A stretch of 52,851 nucleotides of DNA from an uncultured Prevotella sp. (GTDB taxonomy: Bacteria > Bacteroidota > Bacteroidia > Bacteroidales > Bacteroidaceae), in NCBI GenBank assembly GCA_900318395.1, contig ONKL01000016.1:1-52851 (forward strand), read 5' to 3'. How positions within the stretch are numbered: the first letter of the stretch is position 1; the number at the start of each line of letters is the position of its first letter. Shown here one piece after another: positions 1-6,642 of this stretch. The translations under genes were made by a program, and so were the position numbers. The notes beneath the pieces were generated by a model. That model was not told the DNA's origin. It worked only from the letters and a program-made list of their open reading frames with translations, and made no database searches.

Positions 1-98
1 ATTCATAGTTTAGAGCAAATCTTGAAAAACACGTAGTTCTTTTATTAACCGCCGTTAACGCTTACTGCCTCTGTATTCCGACGGTGCAAAGGTAAAAG

Positions 99-124
99 AC
101 AGGCACCTGGGTATGGGTGCCTGT
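99..124. terminator. Hairpin after the transposase remnant
   Basis: A 9-bp perfect stem (ACAGGCACC at 99-107 with GGTGCCTGT at 116-124) has an 8-nt loop. Read on the minus strand it is followed by TCTTTTA, so it could end the transposase transcript. It overlaps the ancestral end of that gene. The word GACAGGCACCTGG recurs at about 1892-1904, so it may instead be part of the dispersed palindromic repeat family. Confidence 0.45.
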
Positions 125-126
125 TT

Positions 127-660
127 TCATGGCAATTTTTTTGCGATATTCCTGATGGTCTCGTAATTCATGCCAGTAACTCTTGAGAGTTGTCTTGGCC
201 TGACATCGAGCGATCGCATAACCTCTTAAATAACACTTTTTCTTCTTTCTAATGTCAGAAGTTGGAAATCGGCGATGCTGCGCAGACCACATGCTTTGAT
301 GACAGCGTCTCTTATCTCGATATCGGGTATCACGCGTCTTTCGTCAATGTCGATGCATCCATACCTTTCTGGCATCGGCATGTCAACCCACGCTGTGAGT
401 TCTGTGAGCGTGTACCTGCGTATGACGGATTCTGTCATGCATACATGAAGGTCACCCAAGCCCAGGTAGTCATTCCCCCAAGAACTATAGCAGTATTCCT
501 CGGCCGTTTTTGCAAGGCCAGCCTTGACAGGGTTTTGATGGATATAGCGCATCAGGACGATAAAGTAGCCGGAGTCGTTGCACGGTTCACTCTTGAATCG
601 GTCTTGCAACAGATGTCCAATGCGTCCATACTTTTTGTTGTAATAGCGCAAAGATAGCAA
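127..660 (-). pseudogene. REP-associated (Y1-type) transposase remnant, truncated and with an in-frame stop
   Basis: C-terminal part of a REP-associated tyrosine (HUH/Y1) transposase, the IS200-like family that acts on palindromic repeats. The first 144 codons carry the family's central signatures: YYNKKYGRIGHLLQDRFKSE followed by MRYIHQNPVKAGL. An in-frame TAA at 226-228 then interrupts the frame. Reading on in the same frame gives 32 more residues (from EVMRSLDVRPRQLSRVTG to a TGA at 127-129), which match the helix-turn-helix-like tail usual for the family, so the TAA is a nonsense mutation and not the natural end. The N-terminal ~90-100 residues with the HUH histidines are missing: a TAG lies just upstream of the TTG at 658-660. 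This is inactive debris, of interest because REP-like palindromes are scattered through the same window. Confidence 0.8.
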
Positions 661-707
661 ATAAAATCCATTCTACCAAACTTTCTATGGTAAAACTCCG
701 AAAAAAC

Positions 708-739
708 TTTGGTAGTCTCAAAAATATCCCTTACCTTTG
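708..739 (+). promoter_or_regulatory. Bacteroidales promoter for the DHH lipoprotein gene
   Basis: TTTG at 708-711 and TACCTTTG at 732-739, 20 bp apart, match the Bacteroidetes -33/-7 consensus. The start codon at 745 lies only 5 bases beyond the -7 box, so the expected transcription start nearly coincides with the ATG. Confidence 0.7.
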
Positions 740-744
740 CACCT

Positions 745-1860
745 ATGATGAGAAAGAATTTGCTTTGGATATTAACCGTCATCCTGTATGGTAGCCTCGC
801 TATGACTGTTGTATCGTGCTCCAAGGACGATGATTCTGGGAATCCCGACCCAGGAGCGGATTTCAAGGCTATGCTGAAGACCTTAGATTGGGGAAACGAT
901 ACTTGTTTCGTTTATGGTCACAAGACACCCGATGTAGATGCCGTCACTTCTGCACTGTCTTATGCAAAACTAATGAAGACACTCGGCTACAATTGTAAGG
1001 CCAAGGTGTCGAGTCCCATGAATCGCGAGACGCAGTTTATTGCCAAGCATTTCGGCATCACCCTGCCGGCACTGAAGACGTCGGTAGTACCCCAGACGCG
1101 ACTCATCCTGACTGATCACACGGACTATGCCCAATGTGTGGACGGCGCCCGTGACGCCATCATCCTCCAGAAGATCGACCACCATGTGGAGGGCGATATC
1201 GCTGATGCGGGCATCCCTTACGTGCGCCGTGAAATGGTAGGTTCCACCAATACCATCATCTACGAATGCTTTAAGGAGTCGGGTGTCACCATCGATGACG
1301 AGACGGCACGTATCATGCTTGCTGGTATCGTCAGCGACACACGTAACCTCTCAAAGTCCACCACCTGCGGCATCGACTCCGTGGCCTGGCTGGCACTCTC
1401 CTCGCAATTAGGTATCTCCAGCGACTCTATGGCAGTCATCAACTACCTGATGGAAGAAGCAGCCTACGACTATTCTGGCATGACTGATGAAGAGATCCTA
1501 TTGTCTGACTATAAGGACTATGAAATCAACGGCCACTTGATTGGCATCGGAAGTCTCGTATATAAAGAGGCAGAAATGGATGCCTTCATCATGCAAATGC
1601 TGGCTGCTATGGTTGAGGTCCTGATGCAAAAAGACCTTGAGATGCTCTTTGCCAAAATCGACAACCTGGTGCCTAACACAGGAATCGACAAGGCTGTGAA
1701 GCCGTACATCGAGAACGGAACCTACTTTATCTATTTTGGCAAGGATAGTCAAAAGGTGGCCGAGGCTGTGTTTGGAGCGTCGTTACGTGAAGGCGTATGC
1801 TTTACCACTGAGAATCTATCACGCAAGCAGATCGTGCCTCGTATCACCGCAGTACTTTAA
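745..1860 (+). CDS. Exported DHH-family manganese-dependent inorganic pyrophosphatase-like lipoprotein
   Basis: Family II (DHH/DHHA2) inorganic pyrophosphatases hydrolyse PPi to phosphate with Mn and are normally cytoplasmic. The family motifs appear in order: YGHKTPDVDA (H59, D63, D65), LTDHTD, the D145-H146-H147 triad in KIDHHVEG, MVGSTNTIIYE, AGIVSDTRNLSKSTT, and SRKQIVP near the C-terminus where the DHHA2 domain holds the SRKK/Q phosphate-binding motif. Unusually, the protein begins with a lipoprotein signal (hydrophobic stretch, then VVSC) followed by SKDDD, which resembles the Bacteroidetes surface-export signal for lipoproteins. I chose ATG 745; a TTG at 709 is in frame but lies inside the promoter, and ATG 748 is an alternative. 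About 371 residues against roughly 310 for cytoplasmic forms. The catalytic set looks intact; the true substrate outside the cytoplasm is unknown. Confidence 0.8.
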   Translation: MMRKNLLWILTVILYGSLAMTVVSCSKDDDSGNPDPGADFKAMLKTLDWGNDTCFVYGHKTPDVDAVTSALSYAKLMKTLGYNCKAKVSSPMNRETQFIAKHFGITLPALKTSVVPQTRLILTDHTDYAQCVDGARDAIILQKIDHHVEGDIADAGIPYVRREMVGSTNTIIYECFKESGVTIDDETARIMLAGIVSDTRNLSKSTTCGIDSVAWLALSSQLGISSDSMAVINYLMEEAAYDYSGMTDEEILLSDYKDYEINGHLIGIGSLVYKEAEMDAFIMQMLAAMVEVLMQKDLEMLFAKIDNLVPNTGIDKAVKPYIENGTYFIYFGKDSQKVAEAVFGASLREGVCFTTENLSRKQIVPRITAVL

Positions 1861-1957
1861 ATCAAATAAAGTGGACTCAAATAGTCATGGGGACAGGCAC
1901 CTGGGGTGAGATCAGGATACTTTGATCTGTGCCTCCAGTTGCGCTTGTTGACTCACG

Positions 1958-2060
1958 CTGGGGTCAGGACCTGACGAGAAAGTCGCGAGCGACTTTACGT
2001 CAGTGCCAGACCCCAGTGCGAGGCGATTTTCCTTGTGCCAGAACCCGGTGCGAGGCGATT
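1958..2060. repeat. REP-like palindromic repeat, left copy
   Basis: Imperfect palindromes centred on GAAAGTCGCGAGCGACTTTA, flanked by GGGTCAGGACCTGACG and CGTCAGTGCCAGACCCC. About 95 bp of it reappears in opposite orientation at 6381-6475 with only a few differences. The 1861-2360 gap around it holds no convincing gene: besides this repeat it has a GGGGACAGGCACCTGGGG motif near 1889 and AT-rich DNA with TTATGACATG words at about 2133 and 2256. Confidence 0.75.
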
Positions 2061-2305
2061 TACTGGTGCTAGATTACGGCCGTGAGGCGGCTGTTTCCAC
2101 TCTGTGGGCGTGATTTTCGGTGGAAAATAAAAGTTATGACATGCATTTTTGAGAAATTAAGGATTTTTGTGCATAAATATTTGCGGGAGCAAAATTATAC
2201 CGATTCCTGGTGTACTATTAACTCCAGGAAAGCAAGAAAAAGTTTTATATCATAAGTTATGACATGATTGTTGTACTGGCTATTGCATGAGTCATTTCTT
2301 TTTCG

Positions 2306-2313
2306 TACCTTTG
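2306..2313 (+). promoter_or_regulatory. Probable promoter -7 box upstream of the M15 peptidase gene
   Basis: TACCTTTG at 2306-2313 matches the Bacteroidales -7 element. The -33 region is weak, with only TTGC near 2283. The implied leader is about 170 nt and contains two hairpins. Confidence 0.45.
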
Positions 2314-2395
2314 CAGTGGCATTCAAAAGATAGCCATTAACATTCTAAAGTTCAACAATTATGCAACAACAAAGCATTTACAGATTATTACCGAC

Positions 2396-2448
2396 GGGCG
2401 CCACTACACTAAGTGGCGCCCTTACATGCGTGGCGGTAGTTGCCGCCA
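2396..2448 (+). promoter_or_regulatory. Two hairpins in the leader of the M15 gene
   Basis: A perfect 10-bp stem (GGGCGCCACT at 2396-2405 with AGTGGCGCCC at 2412-2421, 6-nt loop) is followed by TGGCGG/CCGCCA at 2431-2448. A short reading frame starting at ATG 2361 runs through both, so a translated leader or attenuator is possible, but nothing recognisable is encoded. Confidence 0.4.
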
Positions 2449-2487
2449 GTCCTGTCATGAATATCCAATCAATTAATCATACAAAAT

Positions 2488-3147
2488 ATGAAACAGATCA
2501 TCAATCCTTACATGCTCCTTTCGGAGCACTTTACACTTGGCGAGATGCTCTCCTCGCAGAAGGCGACGGAGAAAGGCATCCCCAACACACCGCTGGAGAA
2601 ACATATCACAGCGATGAAAAACCTGGCCGTGCGCTGTCTCGAACCTACGCGCCAGCACTTCGGACTGCCCATCCTGGTCACCTCGGGCTTCCGCAGCGTC
2701 CTCCTCAACACAGAGGTAAAAGGCGCCAGCAACTCCCAGCATCTGGCGGGCGAAGCTGCCGACATCACCAAGTATGGTCTGTTTGTGATCGATGGTTCAC
2801 GCTTCACGAGTCTATGGATGCAGCAACTCTACTCCAAAGATGCTGCAAAGTTGCTCCACTCCCGCGCATACCTATCAATGCGCGCGGAAGATATAGATAT
2901 AGATATAGAAAAAGAAAAAAAGAAAAAGTGCGTGTCTTTGGGTGACACGCACTCTCAGTTTGAAACTCTGCGCGCGGGCAGGCGATACGCCTCACACGGA
3001 CAGCCACTGCCAGGTGAAGCACCGCCCCAGCGACGACGTAACGACATGTACAGCTACATCCGTCACGACTGGGTGCCGGCCGATGAGTTCGACAAGGACG
3101 CTGAGATGATCGTATATCGCCAACTATTCGGAAAGGAGGACGCATGA
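2488..3147 (+). CDS. M15 (D-Ala-D-Ala carboxypeptidase-like) peptidase, chimeric and probably inactive
   Basis: The N-terminal ~110 residues are a peptidase M15A domain of the phage-endolysin type, which cleaves peptidoglycan cross-links: SEHFTLGEM, PILVTSGFRS and the zinc-binding NSQHLAGEAADI are all present. The distal half of the domain, including the expected W-x-H zinc ligand, is missing. From about residue 112 the frame runs through unrelated DNA: a hairpin, GATATA repeats, and a terminator pointing the other way. It then joins a short segment (MYSYIRHDWVPADEFDKDAE, from an in-frame ATG at 3046) that leads to the next gene. The ORF overlaps the primase start by 4 bases (ATGA). A 33-residue protein starting at ATG 3046 could be what is really made just ahead of the primase. 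The 3' end carries GAAAGGAGG, the Shine-Dalgarno site of the next gene. Confidence 0.6.
   Translation: MKQIINPYMLLSEHFTLGEMLSSQKATEKGIPNTPLEKHITAMKNLAVRCLEPTRQHFGLPILVTSGFRSVLLNTEVKGASNSQHLAGEAADITKYGLFVIDGSRFTSLWMQQLYSKDAAKLLHSRAYLSMRAEDIDIDIEKEKKKKCVSLGDTHSQFETLRAGRRYASHGQPLPGEAPPQRRRNDMYSYIRHDWVPADEFDKDAEMIVYRQLFGKEDA
2908..2952 (-). terminator. Minus-strand intrinsic terminator embedded in the M15 reading frame
   Basis: GTGCGTGTC (2928-2936) pairs perfectly with GACACGCAC (2944-2952) around a 7-nt loop. On the minus strand the stem is followed by TTTTTCTTTTTTTCTTTTTC, a classic U tract. No minus-strand gene ends here, so the terminator seems to have arrived with an inserted fragment. Confidence 0.65.
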
Positions 3148-4964
3148 AAGAGATCGACGGAAAATACTATCTGTTGGATGCCAACGACCTGAAGAGCGGC
3201 CATAAGGTACAGCGACAGGACAGTAAGAACGTGTGGAGGCACCAGTGCCCGCTGTGCAGTGCCAATCGGAAGACGGAGCACAAGAAGGAGAAATGCCTCG
3301 CCGTATATCCCGACGACGGATGGGGCTTCTGCTACAACTGCGGGCAGTGGTTCTGGACCGAGGAGTTCTACAACAAGGAGATTGCCCCCAAGCGCGGAAA
3401 GAAGCGCACCGACGAGAAGGCGGTCGACCTGTCGCTGCTGCGCGACGACTTCCCTCAGGAGCTGATCGACTACTTCGAGCAGGAGCGCCGGCTGCCGATG
3501 ACCCTGGTCAGGAAGATGGGCATCAGGTGGATCCCAAGAACGATTAACGGCCAGGAGGAGATATTCATCGCCTACCCCACGTTCGACGGCGCCAAGTGCG
3601 TCAACGTGCACTACCGTCCGCTGCACAAGGAGAAGGGTTTCTCGCAGGAGACGGGCTGCGACCCGATACCTTGGAACGTGAACTCGGTGGTGGGACATAC
3701 GGAGATGATCATCACTGAAGGGCGCAACGACGCGATGGCCTGCATACAGGCTGGCTACCAGGCTGTGGTGTCACTGGGCAACGGCGCCCGATCGCGCATG
3801 GAGCTGTTTGATGGATTCCGGCATACGCTCTTCGCCCAGGTGAAGACGGTGATCGTCGCGGTCGATAACGACGAGGCCGGCCAGACAGCATGCGAACATC
3901 TGCTGAAGTATTTCGGCGCCGCACGGTGCAAGGTGGTCAACTGGGGCAACTACAAGGATGCCAACGAGGCGCTCCAGCAGGGAGGCATCGAGGCGGTCAG
4001 GGCCTGTATCGAGGCTGCCGACATCCCTGACATCCAGGGCGAGGTCGACGTCAGCGAATGGGAGTCGGGGCTGTGGCGGTACTACGAGCTGGGCGGCATT
4101 CCCGAGGGTCTGACCATCGACCTGGAGCAGCTGGCCGCTCTCGAGAAGCTGGAGAAAGGCTACTTCGGAGTGACGTCGGGCTTCCCGGGCAGCGGCAAGT
4201 CTACCTTCACGCTCTTCAAGTGTCTCTCCATGGCTGTGGAGCACGGCTGGCGCATCTGTCTCTACACCCCCGAGAAGCACCCCTACAAACTGCTGTTCCA
4301 CGAGCTGGCCACGATGCTCATCGGACGGAAACTCACGCGCGAGACGGTCGATGAGTGTACGTTCCGACAGGCCATCCAGTTCCTCTCACGCCACTTCTTC
4401 ATCGTGGATGCCAACCGCTGCAAGGGTATCGACGACATCCTGGAGACGGCGCGCCAGATGGGCATACGCTATCAGATCGACATGACCGTGATCGACCCGG
4501 CCAACTGGGTGGACATGACGCAGGCCAAGGGCGGCGACCCGATGGAGCGGGCCAACTACGTGATCAGTCAGGTGGTGGACTTCGCGCAGGTGGAGAAGCA
4601 GCTGACGTGGATGGTGGCTCACCCCCGCAAGCCGCCGCTCATGAAAGACGGGAAGGCCTACGTGCCTGAGATGTGGGACATCGCCGGCACCAGCGACTAT
4701 GCCAACAAGGCCACGTGGGTGGAGATCATGGAGCGTGACTTCTCGCAGCAGCGCACGATGGTACATGTGAAGAAGGTGCGCTTCGGTCATCTCGGCCTCG
4801 TCGGTGAGTGTTGTGTCCGCATGGACCCGGAGAGTCACCGCTTCGTGGGCTTCAATGAGGAGACGACTGATGCCGGCAACGTGGTGGCGTACAGGTTCAT
4901 GGAGTCCGACAAGTCGAACTGGCTCATCTCCAAATCCGTCCAGCAAGCCATCACCTGGGAGTGA
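3144..4964 (+). CDS. T7 gp4-like primase-helicase (zinc finger, TOPRIM, DnaB-type helicase)
   Basis: Bifunctional replication protein of phage/Twinkle type: primes and unwinds DNA at a fork. The N-terminus has a zinc-binding module (C35, C38, C51, C63, C66 in CPLC...KCLAV...CYNC). The TOPRIM region has VVGHTEMIITEGRNDAMA (the conserved Glu) and VIVAVDNDEAGQ (the DxD). From about residue 300 comes a RecA-fold helicase with Walker A GFPGSGKST (K352), Walker B-like DMTVIDPANW and the DIAGTSDYANKAT sensor region. Its 606 residues suit the family. The ATG at 3144 has a near-perfect Shine-Dalgarno sequence (AAAGGAGG), unusual for Bacteroidetes. The segment is visibly richer in G+C than its flanks. 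It lies in a phage-like module with HU and smalltalk genes, so it is probably a prophage- or plasmid-derived replication gene. High confidence in family; host role unknown. Confidence 0.88.
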   Translation: MKEIDGKYYLLDANDLKSGHKVQRQDSKNVWRHQCPLCSANRKTEHKKEKCLAVYPDDGWGFCYNCGQWFWTEEFYNKEIAPKRGKKRTDEKAVDLSLLRDDFPQELIDYFEQERRLPMTLVRKMGIRWIPRTINGQEEIFIAYPTFDGAKCVNVHYRPLHKEKGFSQETGCDPIPWNVNSVVGHTEMIITEGRNDAMACIQAGYQAVVSLGNGARSRMELFDGFRHTLFAQVKTVIVAVDNDEAGQTACEHLLKYFGAARCKVVNWGNYKDANEALQQGGIEAVRACIEAADIPDIQGEVDVSEWESGLWRYYELGGIPEGLTIDLEQLAALEKLEKGYFGVTSGFPGSGKSTFTLFKCLSMAVEHGWRICLYTPEKHPYKLLFHELATMLIGRKLTRETVDECTFRQAIQFLSRHFFIVDANRCKGIDDILETARQMGIRYQIDMTVIDPANWVDMTQAKGGDPMERANYVISQVVDFAQVEKQLTWMVAHPRKPPLMKDGKAYVPEMWDIAGTSDYANKATWVEIMERDFSQQRTMVHVKKVRFGHLGLVGECCVRMDPESHRFVGFNEETTDAGNVVAYRFMESDKSNWLISKSVQQAITWE

Positions 4965-5045
4965 GATTTTTAGATAAAAAGCGCTCGGCTTTGCCGCTTT
5001 CACAAAGCGTAGCGACTGAAAGAACATAAGAGACAGAAGATTTTA

Positions 5046-5120
5046 GACAGAAGAACATAAGAAACATAAGGCTGCGCACTCCATGGGAGAATAAAAATTA
5101 TGTTCTTATGTTCTTCTGTC
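5046..5120. repeat. Long inverted repeat downstream of the primase gene
   Basis: GACAGAAGAACATAAGAAAC... at 5046-5069 is complementary to 5098-5120 with one bulged base, giving a ~23-bp stem with a 28-nt loop. A second partial copy of the left arm lies at about 5020-5040. There is no U tract, so this is a possible transcript-processing or termination structure. The rest of the 4965-5157 gap shows nothing else. Confidence 0.5.
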
Positions 5121-5157
5121 AAAAAATAAAAATCTGTTCTTATTATCAAAAAAAGAC

Positions 5158-5334
5158 ATGTCAGAATTGATGCAATGTACGCGGTGCGGGGAGATCCTGC
5201 CGCGATCGAAATTAGAACGTATGAAGACGGGCACCTACCGTCGGGTGTGTAATCACTGCAAGTGGCTCTACTACGTCAAGCCCTCGCGCGAACGCCGCAT
5301 CCTGCGCGAACTCGACGCCCGCCACAAAACGTAA
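5158..5334 (+). CDS. Small zinc-ribbon protein
   Basis: A 58-residue basic protein starting MSELMQCTRCGEILP and containing two CxxC pairs (C7-x2-C10 and VCNHC), so a single treble-clef or zinc-ribbon fold is expected. It has no signal peptide, and its C-terminal half is Arg/Lys rich (PSRERRILRELDARHK), compatible with nucleic-acid binding. It sits between the primase-helicase and the HU-like gene in the same orientation, so it is probably part of the same phage-like module. I do not recognise a named family. Evidence for being real: conserved-looking metal sites, a clean ATG and stop, and position in an otherwise unexplained gap. Confidence 0.6.
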   Translation: MSELMQCTRCGEILPRSKLERMKTGTYRRVCNHCKWLYYVKPSRERRILRELDARHKT

Positions 5335-5445
5335 CGAATCGGCCTGCGATTCATTACTTTTCGCTCGCTGAAACGTTACGTTTCGTCATGCGATTCGTTA
5401 CCTTTCGTCAGCGTGATTTTGGCTAACTCGGAAAGGCCGAAAAAC

Positions 5446-5503
5446 TTGGAATCGGGCGAAAAATGTTGTACCTTTGCCGATGCAAACAAGATGTTGCATC
5501 GGC
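5446..5503 (+). promoter_or_regulatory. HU gene promoter with an operator-like perfect palindrome at the start site
   Basis: TTGG (5446-5449) and TACCTTTG (5469-5476) are 19 bp apart. Beginning at the last base of the -7 box is a perfect inverted repeat: GCCGATGCAA (5476-5485) and TTGCATCGGC (5494-5503) with 8 bp between. It would overlap the transcription start, where a repressor could block initiation, or form the first hairpin of the mRNA. Confidence 0.6.
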
Positions 5504-5640
5504 GAGTGAAGGCTGCGGCTCAGCATAGCTCGAGCAAGCTCGGCTCTGCGTTCGCCTTGCACTTCACTTGCAACTGCAAATCAGGCAATGCTGCAAGGCG
5601 GGAAAGTCCCGACCTGAAGAAGTGAATAACCGCCCCGAGG
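5504..5640 (+). promoter_or_regulatory. Structured leader of the HU-like gene
   Basis: The ~165-nt region before the HU start has self-complementary arms: GAGTGAAGGC near 5504 against GCACTTCACTTGC near 5561, and GCTCGAGCAAGCTCGG at about 5529. It contains no convincing ORF. It could be an autoregulatory leader; a named RNA family cannot be assigned by eye. Confidence 0.4.
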
Positions 5641-5669
5641 CCGAAGGGGCACAGAGAAAGGAGGACGAT

Positions 5670-6185
5670 ATGGCAGTATTCTACCGATTATCGCAGGTGA
5701 CTTCGCCTAAGCAGAAGGGCTACGGCAAGTGGTACCCACGTGCGGTGATGACCAACACCGTCGACACCAATGCACTGGCCACGATCATGCAGCGCAACTG
5801 TACCGTGAAGAAGTCGGACATCCTGGCCGTGATCACTGAGCTCATCGAGACGATGCAGGATCAGTTGCAGGACTCAAAGCGCGTGAAGCTCAACGGCTTC
5901 GGGACGTTCAAGATCGGCTTGTCGAGCACGGGTGCCGATAAGGCTTCTGACTTCAGCGCCAGCAAGAACATCAAGGGCTTGCACGTGCTGTTCCAGCCCG
6001 AGGTGAAGTACGACTCAGAGGGTCAGCGCCAGAAGACGTTCATCACCGGCTGCAGTGTGCAGGAGGCGCCCAAGAACGCCGTCGAGACCAGCAAGCCTAA
6101 GGATGACACGCCCGCAGGCAACGACAACGCAGGCGACGGACCAACCAACGACGATGCAGGCGACGGCCCGACCAACGGCGATTGA
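5670..6185 (+). CDS. HU-family DNA-binding protein with acidic, repetitive tail
   Basis: Bacteroidales HU/IHF-like protein of the long class, about 171 residues. It begins MAVFYRLSQVTSPKQKGYGK and has the hallmarks TVKKSDILAVITELIETMQ, RVKLNGFGTFKIGL and KGLHVLFQPEVKYD. The C-terminal tail is low-complexity (GNDNAGDGPTNDDAGDGPTN), as in the second copy at the window's right end (NQGDGPVNDDAGDGPVN). These proteins bind DNA non-specifically and commonly precede smalltalk and amidase genes in Bacteroidales genomes. ATG 5670 was chosen because AAAGGAGG lies 5 bases upstream, although the frame stays open to 5568. The smalltalk gene follows after a GC-rich hairpin. Confidence 0.88.
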   Translation: MAVFYRLSQVTSPKQKGYGKWYPRAVMTNTVDTNALATIMQRNCTVKKSDILAVITELIETMQDQLQDSKRVKLNGFGTFKIGLSSTGADKASDFSASKNIKGLHVLFQPEVKYDSEGQRQKTFITGCSVQEAPKNAVETSKPKDDTPAGNDNAGDGPTNDDAGDGPTNGD

Positions 6186-6210
6186 GCGCGTGAGTGAGTG
6201 AAAGGAGGAG

Positions 6211-6239
6211 GCCCCTGCCTCGAACGGCGGGGCAGGGGC
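6211..6239 (+). terminator. GC-rich hairpin between HU and smalltalk genes
   Basis: GCCCCTGCC (6211-6219) pairs with GGCAGGGGC (6231-6239) around an 11-nt loop. No U tract follows, so partial termination or RNA processing is more likely than a full stop. A comparable GC-rich hairpin lies between HU and smalltalk in the right-hand cassette. Confidence 0.5.
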
Positions 6240-6273
6240 AATGTTAAACCAAAAGAAAGAAAGGAGGTAAACC

Positions 6274-6372
6274 ATGTTGAAGAACTGGAAAGCGATCATG
6301 AAGATCGCAGTGGCAGTGCTCACGGCCTTGTTAGGCGCAGTCGGAGCCACTGCCTCAGGCGTACAAATCTAG
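6274..6372 (+). CDS. Smalltalk-type small membrane peptide
   Basis: A 32-residue peptide, MLKNWKAIMKIAVAVLTALL followed by GAVGATASGVQI. It has a short amphipathic basic start (KNWKxIMK), one hydrophobic helix and a Gly/Ala-rich end, matching the small Bacteroidetes proteins annotated as 'smalltalk' that sit between HU-like and N-acetylmuramoyl-L-alanine amidase genes. A very strong Shine-Dalgarno (AAGGAGGT) precedes the ATG. The amidase normally expected downstream is absent: the REP-like repeat and a truncated toxin gene follow at once, so the cassette is cut here. Function is unknown in the family; a holin-like or membrane role is only a guess. Confidence 0.75.
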   Translation: MLKNWKAIMKIAVAVLTALLGAVGATASGVQI

Positions 6373-6642
6373 CGCCCATCGCCCCGCCGCTGGGGCCTGG
6401 CACAAGGAACCGCCTCGCGCTGGGGTCTGGCACTGACGTAAAGTTGCAAGCGACTTTCTCGTCAGGTCCTGACCCTTGCGGTTGCCGTGCAGTTGGTGAG
6501 CCTGATACTTCTCATCGAGTTTCTCGCCGCGCAGCAACTTGGCCACAACATCCCACAGTTCCTGCATCGGCAGGCCCCGCTTCTTGCAGATTTTCAGATT
6601 CTGCTTGCACTCGCCGGTGATGCGCAGTTCGTATTTCGTCAT
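6355..6642 (-). pseudogene. YafQ-type toxin gene, 3' half replaced by the palindromic repeat
   Basis: The first ~56 residues (MTKYELRITGECKQNLKICK, then KRGLPMQ...KYQAHQLHGNRKGQ) align with RelE/YafQ ribosome-dependent mRNA interferases. In intact relatives, including the neighbour at 7147-7425, HQLxGNxKGQ is followed by WECHIQPNWLMTW and a C-terminal TGTHADIF containing catalytic residues. Here the frame enters the REP-like repeat exactly after KGQ (DLTRKSLATL...), so the RNase active site is lost. The ATG overlaps the antitoxin stop (ATGA). The antitoxin remains intact, consistent with harmless loss of the toxin. Confidence 0.78.
6381..6475. repeat. REP-like palindromic repeat, right copy (inverted relative to the left copy)
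   Basis: Reverse complement of 1958-2060 with few changes: CGTCAGTGCCAGACCCC, AAGTCGC and GGTCAGGACCTGACG are all retained. It begins 8 bases after the smalltalk stop and runs into the 3' half of the yafQ-like gene. Confidence 0.75.

Noticed and set aside
262-657. 131-codon plus-strand ORF over the transposase
   Set aside because: Antisense shadow of the transposase, whose motifs are on the minus strand.
552-866. 104-codon minus-strand ORF over the promoter and 5' end of the DHH gene
   Set aside because: No recognisable motif, antisense to a gene with a clear promoter and signal peptide; it does not supply the missing transposase N-terminus.
2361-2945. 194-codon plus-strand ORF starting at ATG 2361
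   Set aside because: It overlaps the M15 gene out of frame for most of its length and shows no family motif; only its first part could be a leader peptide.
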